A stretch of DNA of 32,597 nt, taken from Isosphaera sp. (GTDB taxonomy: Bacteria > Planctomycetota > Planctomycetia > Gemmatales > Gemmataceae). The position numbers were made by a program, and so were the translations under genes. Below the pieces are notes generated by a model. That model saw nothing but the letters and a program-made list of their open reading frames with translations. It had not been told where the DNA came from and made no database searches. The stretch is from assembly GCA_013822345.1 (NCBI GenBank), contig PNKH01000085.1, positions 1-32,597 of the forward strand, in the 5' to 3' direction. Positions 16,527 through 23,499 of this stretch are shown here, one piece after another. Each line of letters opens with the position of its first letter. Within the stretch, counting starts at the first letter, position 1.

Positions 16527-16706
16527 TCAGCCCGGAGGGGTGGGACAACGTAGCCCGGGGCAACGCCCCGGGTAGGGGGTTCGACGGTCGTGTAGCCTGA
16601 AGGGCTGGGACAACGCGATGTCCCAGCCCTTCGGGCTGCGAGGTGATTACCAACCCCGGGCCCGGGGCGTTGCCCCGGGCTACGTTGTCCCAGCCCTCCG
16701 GGCTGA
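16527..16706. repeat. Nested composite palindrome, 180 bp
   Basis: Outer arms (about 16527-16580 and 16652-16706) are imperfect reverse complements of some 50 bp, sharing gggacaacgtagcccgggg. Inside is a second hairpin with 18-bp arms at 16594-16611 and 16620-16637 and one T/C mismatch that would be a G-U pair in RNA. The core gctgggacaacg occurs in both the outer and inner parts, so one element appears to be inserted into another. It lies 22 nt beyond the PLD gene stop and upstream of the propeller gene start. Confidence 0.85.
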
Positions 16707-16728
16707 AATCAGATCACAAAATACCCGG

Positions 16729-17451
16729 TCAGAACCGGTTCCACAACCGGTCGAACTCGGCGGCGAACGCGGCGACGAGGCGCGGGTCGGCGGTGTCCAC
16801 GAGGTTCTCGTAGTTCATGTCGGCCGCCCCGCGCGTCCAGTTGTAGCTCCCGTTCAGCAGCCGGGCGGCGTCGAACACGGCGAACTTGTGGTGCATGTGG
16901 CCGTTGATCCCGGGGTCGGACCGCGGGCCGCGCACGTCGTCCAGCTTCACCGGGACGCCGGCGTCGCGCAGGCGGTGGATGTCCGACCCGGGGTCGTGGC
17001 ACTTCTCGTTGTCGGAGATGACGCGGACGGCCACCCCGCGGCGGTGGGCGTCGAGGATCGCGCGGGTGATGCGGTCGTCGGTGACGGTGAAGACGCACAC
17101 GTCGGCGGCGCGGCGGCACTGCCCGAACCGGTGGACGATCTGCTGCAGGCACCGCTCGCCGGGCGAGAAGAACGCCTGATCCGGTTCCGGAGAGCGGGGG
17201 GCGTCAGCCCCCTGAGGTACCGCCATCGGGGCCAGCACCCGCATCACGTCTTCGAGCCAGCCGACGAGGTCGGCGGCCGCGGGCTCGGCGGCCTTCGCGA
17301 CCTCGAACGCGGTGTGCCGGGCGACTCCGCGGTGCTGGTCGGTGGTGGCGTTCTTGTCGAGCCAGTCGGCGAGGCCGGACTTCTCGGCCCGACCGAGCTT
17401 GCGGTCGGCGAGCGACTCGCGGAGGAGGCGGGCGAGGTCGTCGGGGTTCAT
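16729..17451 (-). CDS. PLD-like nuclease/phosphodiesterase with N-terminal extension
   Basis: A 240-residue protein with one phospholipase D motif, as in the Nuc/MitoPLD (Zucchini) group, which act as dimers on nucleic acid or cardiolipin. The motif HxKx4D is H187, K189 and D194 (HHKFAVFD), followed by NGSYNWT at 200-206 and a typical C-terminus. The PLD fold occupies about 95-240. Residues 1-75 form a helical domain (LARLLRESL, GLADWLDKNA) I cannot name; 80-92 is a short linker encoded by a small ggggg...ccccc inverted repeat. No signal peptide or membrane segment is seen, arguing against a lipid-directed export role. A TACAAT on the minus strand (17474-17479) may be its -10. Confidence 0.85.
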   Translation of the reverse strand: MNPDDLARLLRESLADRKLGRAEKSGLADWLDKNATTDQHRGVARHTAFEVAKAAEPAAADLVGWLEDVMRVLAPMAVPQGADAPRSPEPDQAFFSPGERCLQQIVHRFGQCRRAADVCVFTVTDDRITRAILDAHRRGVAVRVISDNEKCHDPGSDIHRLRDAGVPVKLDDVRGPRSDPGINGHMHHKFAVFDAARLLNGSYNWTRGAADMNYENLVDTADPRLVAAFAAEFDRLWNRF

Positions 17452-17506
17452 GGGCGACCCGGGGGCGGGAAGGATTGTACCCCCATGTTACTGACCGACG
17501 GGTGGT

Positions 17507-17598
17507 GTAGGGTGGGCCGAGGTCCGCTTCCGGACCGAGTCCCACCGCGGCCGGGTGGTGGGACTCGCCGGCGAAGCGCCGGCCTCGGCCCACCCTAC
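17507..17598. repeat. Family A palindrome, arms diverged from each other
   Basis: Arms lie at 17507-17546 and 17557-17598. The outer gtagggtgggccgag/ctcggcccaccctac and inner gtcccacc/ggtggg parts match the other copies. The middle of the left arm is different (ggtccg cttc cggacc) and no longer pairs well with the right arm (gccggcg aag cgccggc), yet each middle still forms its own hairpin. It begins 9 nt after the polyprenyl synthase stop (minus strand). Confidence 0.88.
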
Positions 17599-17607
17599 AC
17601 CGAGTCG

Positions 17608-18630
17608 TCACTTCTCCCGCCGGGTCGTCCAGTCGGTCATCGCCTCCAGGATCAACCGGCACTCCCCGCGCGGCAGGCACTCCAACTCCTGCCGTGCCGC
17701 CCGGGCGAACTCCTCCGCCCTCCGCCGGGCGTACGCCACCGACTGCGTCTTCTCCAGGGCGTGGAGCACCCGCCGGCCGAGGCCCGCCTCGCCGGCGCGG
17801 ACCGCCGCCCGCAGCGCGTCCGCGTCGACCGCCGGGAGGCGGTTCAGGGAGTGGATCACCGGCAGCGTCAACTTCTGCTGCTCGAGGTCGGTGCCGAGCG
17901 TCTTGCCGGCCGCGTCCTCGGTCCCGACCAGGTCGAGCAGGTCGTCGGCGATCTGGAACGCCAGCCCGAGGTTCCGGCCGAACCCCGCCAGCCGCCCCGC
18001 CACCTCCTCCGACGCCCCCGCGTACAGCCCCCCGAGACGGCCGCAGCACTCCGTCAGGGCGGCCGTCTTCCCGTCGATCACCGCGAAGTAGTCGGCCTCG
18101 GTGAGGTGGAGGTTGCCGCGCTCGGTGACCTGCCGCAGCTCGCCGGCGCAGACCCGGTTCGTCGCCTCGCCGATCACCTCGCACGCCCGCCGGTCGACCG
18201 TGCTCGCCAGGTGGAAGGCGTGGGTGAACAGCATGTCGCCGAGCAGGATGCTGACCTTGTTCCCCCACCCGGCGTTCACCGTCGGGACGTGCCGCCGCAG
18301 CTCCGCCTCGTCCAGCACGTCGTCGTGGACGAGCGTCGCGGTGTGGATCATCTCGACCGCCGCGGCCAGGGTGTGGTGCTGCGGCGTCACCTTGCCGACG
18401 GCCTTCGCGGTCAGGAGCAGGAGGGCGGGGCGGAGGCGCTTGCCGCGGTAGTGGCGGAGGTGCTCGATCAGCGGGCCGAACGGGGACCGGTACGCGGACA
18501 GGGTGTGGTCGAGGATCCGGTCGGCCTCGGCCACGTCGGCCGCGACCGGGGCGAACCCGAGTCCGGGGGGGCGGTAACCGGCCCCGGCGGGCGCGGCGGG
18601 GGGCGAAAGGGCGGGCGTGGCGGTTCCCAT
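17608..18630 (-). CDS. Long-chain all-trans polyprenyl diphosphate synthase
   Basis: A second polyprenyl synthase, probably making the quinone side chain (hepta- to nonaprenyl). The protein has 340 residues. The first Asp-rich motif is DDVLD (in LVHDDVLDEAELRR), without the two-residue insert of the ispA product; the second is DDLLD in QIADDLLDL. GKRLRPAL, GGKVSILLGD-like GNKVSILLGD and GTDLEQQKLTLP are typical of long-chain enzymes. Two starts are possible. ATG 18630 has GGAGG 5 nt upstream; ATG 18663 overlaps the moaC stop as ATGA and suggests translational coupling. I prefer 18630 for its Shine-Dalgarno, but the coupled start cannot be excluded. The exact chain length is inference. Confidence 0.92.
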   Translation of the reverse strand: MGTATPALSPPAAPAGAGYRPPGLGFAPVAADVAEADRILDHTLSAYRSPFGPLIEHLRHYRGKRLRPALLLLTAKAVGKVTPQHHTLAAAVEMIHTATLVHDDVLDEAELRRHVPTVNAGWGNKVSILLGDMLFTHAFHLASTVDRRACEVIGEATNRVCAGELRQVTERGNLHLTEADYFAVIDGKTAALTECCGRLGGLYAGASEEVAGRLAGFGRNLGLAFQIADDLLDLVGTEDAAGKTLGTDLEQQKLTLPVIHSLNRLPAVDADALRAAVRAGEAGLGRRVLHALEKTQSVAYARRRAEEFARAARQELECLPRGECRLILEAMTDWTTRREK

Positions 18631-18659
18631 CGCGGCCTCCGGCGTTCCGTGCGGCGCCG

Positions 18660-19148
18660 TCATGCGGAGGGGGCGGGGTCCCGGGCGAAGTGCCCGCTCG
18701 CCCCGCCGTCCTTCTCCTCCAGACGGACCGACTCGACGGTCATCCCGCGGTCGGCCGCCTTGCACATGTCGTACACCGTCAGGGCCGCCACGCTAACCGC
18801 AGTCAGGGCTTCCATCTCAACACCGGTCCGGCCGAAAACCCGCGCGGATGCCTCGATGCGGACGGAATCCTCGGCCGGGAAGGTGAAGTCGATCGTGACG
18901 GACGTGAGCGGGAGCGGGTGGCAGAGCGGGATCAGGTCGGCGGTCCGCTTCGCCCCCATGATCCCGGCCAGGCGCGCGACCTCCAGCACGTCGCCCTTGG
19001 CGACCCGCTTGTCGCGGATCAGGGCGAGGGTCGCGGGGGACATGCGGACGACGGCCGACGCCCGGGCCAGGCGGTGCGTCTCGGGCTTCGCCCCGACGTC
19101 GACCATGCGGGCGGCCCCGGACTCGTCGAAGTGGGTGAGCGGGGACAT
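18660..19148 (-). CDS. moaC: Cyclic pyranopterin monophosphate synthase
   Basis: MoaC completes formation of cyclic pyranopterin monophosphate in molybdenum cofactor synthesis. The protein has 162 residues, the usual size. Family motifs are clear: [15 protein letters not shown] at the N-terminus, [52 protein letters not shown] and EKDGG. No other moa gene is in the window. A TATTAT lies 13-18 bases upstream of the ATG (19161-19166 on the minus strand) but has no -35, and the resulting leader would be very short. Its TGA overlaps a possible start of the polyprenyl synthase gene. Confidence 0.96.
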   Translation of the reverse strand: MSPLTHFDESGAARMVDVGAKPETHRLARASAVVRMSPATLALIRDKRVAKGDVLEVARLAGIMGAKRTADLIPLCHPLPLTSVTIDFTFPAEDSVRIEASARVFGRTGVEMEALTAVSVAALTVYDMCKAADRGMTVESVRLEEKDGGASGHFARDPAPSA

Positions 19149-19174
19149 GACGGGTTCCGAATAATAGCCCGCGT

Positions 19175-19249
19175 AGCCGCGACGCGGAGTCCTCGGAGCG
19201 GGGCGCGGCGTGTACTCGCGCTCCGCTCCGAGGACTCCGCGTCGCGGCT
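19175..19249. repeat. Family D palindrome between lipoprotein gene and moaC
   Basis: Arms of 33 bp at 19175-19207 and 19217-19249 have a single mismatch; the loop is 9 nt. It lies 5 nt beyond the stop codon of the lipoprotein gene (minus strand) and 26 nt upstream of the moaC start. Its arm is the same sequence as that found in frame inside the glycosyltransferase gene at 4341-4373. Confidence 0.92.
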
Positions 19250-19254
19250 CAACG

Positions 19255-20064
19255 TTACGGGGGTTGGGGCGGCAGCAGCCGCGCCCCGCGCTCCGCCGCG
19301 GGGGCCGGCGGCGGCAACTCCTCGACGCCCGGCGGGAGCGGGTCCGGGGGCAGCGGCTCGCGGGTCGGGTGCGGTGCCTTGCCCCTCGGCGGCGCGGCGA
19401 CCTTCACCGTCACGTCCCGGTCCGCCTCGAACGCCCGGCCGTCGAGCGTGGTCAGCCGCACCGCCACCCGCACCTTCTCGGTGCCGGGGTACGTCTGCCA
19501 CGGCAGGGCGACGAAGTACCCGGTGCTGACGAACCCGCCGCGCCACGTCGGCCGGACCTTCTCGGCCGGCACCGCCCACGTCCCGATCGGGGTCTTGATC
19601 CCGGCCGCGGACACCTCCCACGCGGCCACGTCGAGGCGGGCCGGCACCTTCACCACCGCCCCGTCCTCGTCCCGCGGCACGACGACCACCAGCAACCCCT
19701 CGTCGCCCGGCGCCCCGTCCTCGTCCACCCCGCCGGTGCCGCGGCCGAGGGTGACGTCCTTGACCGGGATGTACACCGGGGCGGCGGGGTCGGGGGCGCC
19801 GGTCCGGGCCTGCGACTGCTGGGCGTACGCCCGGTTCAGGTTCCGGGCCTGCTCGAGCGCGACGCGGGTCTCTTCCAGCTCCCGCTCTCGGGTCCGCAGC
19901 TCCGCCTCGATCAGGTCGTACCGCTTGCTGCTGCAGCCGGTGGACAGGGGTGAGTGGACGGTGGACAGCAACACCAAAAACCAGACCCCCGCCCGGAACC
20001 GGGTCTCTCGTTCCGCGGCGGGGGTATGTTGGTTTCTCTTCACTGCCCACTGTCCACTACCCAC
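19255..20064 (-). CDS. Probable lipoprotein, coiled coil and proline-rich tail
   Basis: A 269-residue protein that I do not recognise. A basic N-region, hydrophobic [12 protein letters not shown] and lipobox LSTGC (Cys44) suggest a lipoprotein. Residues about 50-82 form a coiled coil ([27 protein letters not shown]). A beta-rich domain at about 95-220 follows ([34 protein letters not shown]), then a proline-rich tail. The start is GTG 20064, with GGAG 9 nt upstream, only 6 nt after the clpP1 stop, so it is probably co-transcribed with clpP1. The signal peptide region overlaps a repeat of gtggacag/ctgtccac units, so the N-terminus may be repeat-derived and the true start is less certain. Confidence 0.7.
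   Translation of the reverse strand: MGSGQWAVKRNQHTPAAERETRFRAGVWFLVLLSTVHSPLSTGCSSKRYDLIEAELRTRERELEETRVALEQARNLNRAYAQQSQARTGAPDPAAPVYIPVKDVTLGRGTGGVDEDGAPGDEGLLVVVVPRDEDGAVVKVPARLDVAAWEVSAAGIKTPIGTWAVPAEKVRPTWRGGFVSTGYFVALPWQTYPGTEKVRVAVRLTTLDGRAFEADRDVTVKVAAPPRGKAPHPTREPLPPDPLPPGVEELPPPAPAAERGARLLPPQPP
19937..20064. repeat. gtggacag-type inverted repeat over the lipoprotein signal sequence
   Basis: Direct copies of gtggacag-like units occur at about 19939-19968 (ggtggacag, gagtggac, ggtggacag). Reverse-complement copies (cactgcccactgtccac, then tacccac) occur at 20041-20063. They flank about 75 bp that encode the basic N-region of the lipoprotein. The pairing is imperfect. Confidence 0.55.
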
Positions 20065-20070
20065 GGCCCA

Positions 20071-20688
20071 CTACTCCGACCGGTGCCCGGCCCCGAGCTG
20101 GTCGACCGGGATCCGCTCCAGCACCTGGTCGATCAGCCCGAACTTCTGGGCCTCGGCCGCGGACATGAAGTTGTCCCGGTCGGTCCCCTTCTCGATCACC
20201 TCCAGCGACTGCCCGGCGTGCTTCGCCAGCAGCTCGTTGAGCGTCTTCTTGGTCCGGAGGAACTCCTTCGCGTGGATCAGGATCTCCTCCGTCGTCCCCT
20301 CGGTCCCGGCGAGCGGCTGGTGGATCATCACCCGGGCGTGCGGCAGGGCGAACCGCTTCCCCTTGGCGCCGGCGGTCAGGAGCATCGCCCCCATGCTGGC
20401 GGCCTGGCCCATGCAGTAGGTGGCCACGTCGCAGGTGACGAACTGCATGGTGTCGTAGATCGCCATCCCGGCGGTCACGCTCCCGCCCGGGCTGTTGATG
20501 TACAGGCTGATGTCCCGCTTCGGGTCCTCGAACTGGAGGTACAGCATCTGGGCGACGATCAGGTTCGCCATGTCGTCGTGGACCACCCCCTGGAGGAAGA
20601 TGATCCGGTCCTTCAGGAGCCGGCTGTAGATGTCGTAGGCCCGCTCCTCGCGGCCCCGGCTCTCCACCACGATCGGCACCAGCGGCAT
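20071..20688 (-). CDS. clpP: ATP-dependent Clp protease proteolytic subunit, paralogue 1
   Basis: ClpP forms the barrel-shaped serine peptidase fed by ClpX or ClpA/C. The protein has 205 residues. The catalytic triad is intact: Ser in [10 protein letters not shown], His in RVMIHQP and Asp in GTDRDNFMS. It also has [20 protein letters not shown] and the N-terminal activation region [22 protein letters not shown] typical of housekeeping ClpP. The ATG follows GGAGG with 8 nt spacing. It lies 202 nt downstream of the second clpP, separated by a family C palindrome, and 6 nt before a lipoprotein gene. No clpX follows. Confidence 0.96.
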   Translation of the reverse strand: MPLVPIVVESRGREERAYDIYSRLLKDRIIFLQGVVHDDMANLIVAQMLYLQFEDPKRDISLYINSPGGSVTAGMAIYDTMQFVTCDVATYCMGQAASMGAMLLTAGAKGKRFALPHARVMIHQPLAGTEGTTEEILIHAKEFLRTKKTLNELLAKHAGQSLEVIEKGTDRDNFMSAAEAQKFGLIDQVLERIPVDQLGAGHRSE

Positions 20689-20813
20689 CGGTCGGCCCTC
20701 CGGGCGGACCGCCGCGCCCTCTGGTATCGGGCGGCGGGTCCGCGTGAGTTGAGCGGGTTGCGGGCGTTTGGTCGGGTGTCGCCACGGGCGGGGCGGACTT
20801 GCGGGCCGCGCGC

Positions 20814-20888
20814 CCGGGCGAACCGCGACCGTCAGGGAGCGGGTGTCGCCCGTCCACACCCGCTCCCTGACGGTCGCGGTTCGCCCGG
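20814..20888. repeat. Family C palindrome between the two clpP genes
   Basis: Perfect 33-bp arms at 20814-20846 and 20856-20888 flank a 9-nt loop. It begins 2 nt after the stop codon of the upstream clpP (minus strand). Compared with the copy at 3247 it has a c-to-g and a g-to-c change in one arm, each mirrored in the other. The rest of the gap, to 20689, is GC-rich with only the clpP1 ribosome-binding site recognisable. Confidence 0.92.
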
Positions 20889-20890
20889 CG

Positions 20891-21517
20891 TCACTTCTTC
20901 GGCTCGGGCTTCGCCAGGACCTCGTCGACGAGGCCGAACGCCTTGGCCTCGGCGGCGTGGAAGTACTTGTCCCGGTCCGTCTCCTTGGCGATCACGTCGA
21001 GCGGCTGGCCGGTGTGCTTGGCCAGGATCTCGTTCAGCCGGTGCCGCTCGCGGAGGATCTCGTTCGCCTGGATCTCGATGTCCGACACCTGCCCGCCGAC
21101 CTGGCCCCACGGCTGGTGGCACATCACCTTCGAGTTCGGCAGGGCGTACCGCTTCCCCTTGCTCCCGGCGGCCAACAGGACCGCCGCCCCGCTCGCCGCC
21201 AGGCCCATGCAGTAGGTGTTCACCGGGGCCTCGACGAACTGCATGGTGTCGTAGATGGCGAGCGTCGCGGACACGCTCCCGCCCGGGCTGTTGATGTACA
21301 GGTGGACGTCGGCCGACTTGTTCTCGTACTGCAGGTACAGGAGCTGCTTGATGATGATGTCGGCCAGCACGTTGCTGATCGGGTGGCTGACGAAGATGAT
21401 CCGCTGCTCGAGGAGCAGGTCCTCGAGGGTCAGGGTCCGCTGCCGGGCGTACTGGCCGCGGTTCAGCAGCGGCTCGATCGGCCCGGCGGCGGCCAGGGGG
21501 TCGAAGATCGGGGGCAT
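20891..21517 (-). CDS. clpP: ATP-dependent Clp protease proteolytic subunit, paralogue 2
   Basis: A second ClpP, 208 residues, directly downstream of trigger factor. The triad residues are present: Ser in [13 protein letters not shown], His in KVMCHQP and Asp in [10 protein letters not shown]. The segment after the Ser ([14 protein letters not shown]) and the N-terminus ([35 protein letters not shown]) differ from paralogue 1, with a longer N-terminal arm. Such pairs may form mixed double-ring ClpP1P2 particles, as known in some other bacteria; whether they do here is inference. ATG 21517 follows GGAG with 7 nt spacing. Confidence 0.95.
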   Translation of the reverse strand: MPPIFDPLAAAGPIEPLLNRGQYARQRTLTLEDLLLEQRIIFVSHPISNVLADIIIKQLLYLQYENKSADVHLYINSPGGSVSATLAIYDTMQFVEAPVNTYCMGLAASGAAVLLAAGSKGKRYALPNSKVMCHQPWGQVGGQVSDIEIQANEILRERHRLNEILAKHTGQPLDVIAKETDRDKYFHAAEAKAFGLVDEVLAKPEPKK

Positions 21518-21538
21518 GCGGGGCTCCGTGCGATCGGG

Positions 21539-21586
21539 CCGTGCCGCCCGGGCCCGGAGCGCGAGCGACGGGTCCGGGCGGCACGG
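21539..21586. repeat. Hairpin between trigger factor and clpP2
   Basis: Arms of 13 bp at 21539-21551 and 21574-21586 flank a 22-nt loop that itself contains agcgcgagcgac, resembling the family B core. It lies 36 nt beyond the trigger factor stop and 22 nt upstream of the clpP2 start. Confidence 0.65.
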
Positions 21587-21622
21587 CGACGGTGAGCGGT
21601 CTATCCCACTGTACGCGGGGGG

Positions 21623-23149
21623 TCAACGGCCGGTGTCGTCCGCGGGCGGCGGGGGCGCGGCGCCGGCGTCGGCCTCCGGGGCGGCGTCGGCGGCCAGGGT
21701 GGCGACCTCCCCGCCCTGGTCGTCCGGGGTCCACTCGTAGTCCTCGTAGGTGGCCCCGGAGAGGATCAGGTCGAGGGCCTTCCGCTCCAGCAGGTCGGTC
21801 GCCAGGGCCTCCATCAGCTCCTCCTTCTCGAGCCGGGCCCGCACCTTCCGGACGCTCTCCCCGGACCGGTCGGCGATCCGCTCCACCTCCCGGTCGAGGT
21901 CGTCCTCCTCCACCTCCACCTTCTCCACCTCGGCCACCTTCTGCAGGACGAAGTGCTCCTTCAGCGCCGCCGCGGTGCTCCGCAGGGCGTCCTGCTCCAG
22001 GAGCCGGCGGCGGCCCTTGATCTGCTCCTCGCCCATCCCGGCGTTCTTCATCTCCATCACCTTCCGGGCGAGCGTCTGCCGGACCTGCTTGCGGAGCATG
22101 TCCTGCGGCAGCTCCCAGGTCGACGACGCCGCGATCTTGTCCAGCACCTGCTTCCGGGCGGCCTGCCGCTGGGCGTACTCCAGCCGCCGCTCCAGGACCG
22201 TCCGGACGAACTCCCCGAACGCGTCCGGGTTGCTCACCCCGAACGCGTCCTCCAGCAGGTCGCGGGTCAGCTCCGGCGGGCGGACCGTCTTCACGTCCTT
22301 GACGTGGAACGCGGCCTGCACCTTCTGGCCGCGGAGCCCCTCGGCCCCGAGCTCCTGCCCGAGCTCGATCTCGACCTCGCGGGTGTCCCCGGGCCTGGCC
22401 CCGGCCATCTTCGCCCCGAAGTCGGCGGCCACCCCGTCGGACAGGGCGAGCTGCCTCTCCACCTTCACCCGCTGCTCGGTGAGCCGGTTCAGCTCCTTCC
22501 CGCGGAAGCTGATGACCACGTCGGCGGTGACGTAGTCGTTCAGGGCGACGACCGGCGGGTCCTTCGGGGCGAGCTGGCCGTACGGCTCCAGCAGCCGGGC
22601 CTGCTCGGCGGCCACCTCGGCGGCGGTGAACGTGTGGGTCGGGCGGCGGAGCTTCAGCCCCTTGTAGTCCGGCAGGTCGAACTCCGGCCGGACCTCGATC
22701 TCGAACTCGTACACGAACGGCCCGTCGTCCGGCAGGGTGATGGCGTTCGGGTCCAGGTTCGGCGGGCTGAGCGGGGAGACCTTCTGCTCGTCCGCCAGCT
22801 GCTCCAGGCTGGCCATCAGCACCTGGGTCTTCACGTCCTCGGAGACGGAGTCGTGGTACTGCTTGACGATCAGCTTGCGCGGCGCCTTGCCCGGCCGGAA
22901 CCCGCGGACCTGCGGCTGGTCGCTGCGGACCAGCTCGGTGTACTTCTCGTCCAACCGGGCGTCGATCTGCTTCCGCTGGACGGTCACCTTGATGTGCTTC
23001 TTGCACGGCCCGGCGTCGGTGATCTCGACCGCCTGGTCGAGCCTCTCCGGGGCGTCGGCGTCCGGGGGCGCGACGGCGGTGGCGGTGGCGGCGTCGGGGG
23101 CGGCGTCGGCGTCGGGGGCCGGGGTGTCCGGGGTGGTGTCGTCGGCCAT
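21623..23149 (-). CDS. tig: Trigger factor
   Basis: Trigger factor binds the ribosome exit tunnel and shields nascent chains. The protein has 508 residues (E. coli 432). An acidic, alanine-rich N-terminal extension of about 35 residues precedes the ribosome-binding domain, whose signature is GFRPGKAPRKLI near 82-93. The PPIase (FKBP-like) domain is weakly conserved, with NDYVTADVVISFRGKEL near 200. The C-terminal helical chaperone domain spans about 280-445. The final stretch is an Ala/Pro/Asp-rich tail. The ATG follows GGAG with 8 nt spacing. A TACAAT on the minus strand (23260-23265) may be its -10. It leads the tig-clpP2-clpP1 cluster. Confidence 0.95.
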   Translation of the reverse strand: MADDTTPDTPAPDADAAPDAATATAVAPPDADAPERLDQAVEITDAGPCKKHIKVTVQRKQIDARLDEKYTELVRSDQPQVRGFRPGKAPRKLIVKQYHDSVSEDVKTQVLMASLEQLADEQKVSPLSPPNLDPNAITLPDDGPFVYEFEIEVRPEFDLPDYKGLKLRRPTHTFTAAEVAAEQARLLEPYGQLAPKDPPVVALNDYVTADVVISFRGKELNRLTEQRVKVERQLALSDGVAADFGAKMAGARPGDTREVEIELGQELGAEGLRGQKVQAAFHVKDVKTVRPPELTRDLLEDAFGVSNPDAFGEFVRTVLERRLEYAQRQAARKQVLDKIAASSTWELPQDMLRKQVRQTLARKVMEMKNAGMGEEQIKGRRRLLEQDALRSTAAALKEHFVLQKVAEVEKVEVEEDDLDREVERIADRSGESVRKVRARLEKEELMEALATDLLERKALDLILSGATYEDYEWTPDDQGGEVATLAADAAPEADAGAAPPPPADDTGR

Positions 23150-23349
23150 CGTGGTGCTCCGTCGGGACGGCGGGCCGGCCGGGAGGGGGGCGGGCCTCCG
23201 GGCGGGAACGGTTACGGTAGTGGGAAGCGAAGAACCGGGAAGCCCGGGGGCGACGGGAGATTGTATCCCGCCGCCGGCCCGTGACTTCCCGGCTCCGGGT
23301 TCGGACGCGCTACTGAGGGGCGGCCGGCGGCCAGGTCAGCCGGCGGCAG

Positions 23350-23421
23350 AGCGGGTGATGGGACTTGAACCCACGACAACCTCGTTGGCAACGAGGTACT
23401 CTACCACTGAGTTACACCCGC
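23350..23421 (-). tRNA. tRNA-Gly (anticodon GCC)
   Basis: On the minus strand a complete cloverleaf of 72 nt can be drawn. Acceptor GCGGGTG pairs with CACCCGC, the D-arm is ACTCAGTGGTAGAGT, the anticodon stem is CCTCG/CGAGG around loop TTGCCAA, and the T-arm contains GGTTCAAGTCC. Anticodon GCC reads GGC and GGU glycine codons. The discriminator is T and the 3' CCA is not encoded. It stands alone between the tig gene and a glycosyltransferase gene, with its own promoter. Confidence 0.97.
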
Positions 23422-23437
23422 GCGGGTCAACCCTGGC

Positions 23438-23466
23438 AATGTAAGCTCGCCCGGGGGTCGGTTCAA
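23438..23466 (-). promoter_or_regulatory. Promoter of tRNA-Gly
   Basis: On the minus strand TTGAAC (23466-23461) and TACATT (23443-23438) are 17 bp apart, each with 4 of 6 consensus positions. The expected start of transcription is about 10 nt before the tRNA 5' end. Position, spacing and AT content agree with a strong housekeeping promoter. Confidence 0.55.
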
Positions 23467-23499
23467 GGGGAAATGTCGGGGCCGTCAGGGCCGTTCGCC

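Noticed and set aside
14371-16575. A 734-codon open frame antisense to the propeller-type protein gene
   Set aside because: It has no recognisable domain, is rich in Arg, Pro, Val and His as expected of an antisense frame in 70% GC DNA, and the opposite strand encodes a protein with signal peptide and propeller repeats.
16729-18660. PLD-like nuclease as part of an antiphage island
   Set aside because: Neighbours are housekeeping genes (polyprenyl synthase, moaC, clpP) and no recombinase, restriction or effector gene is present.
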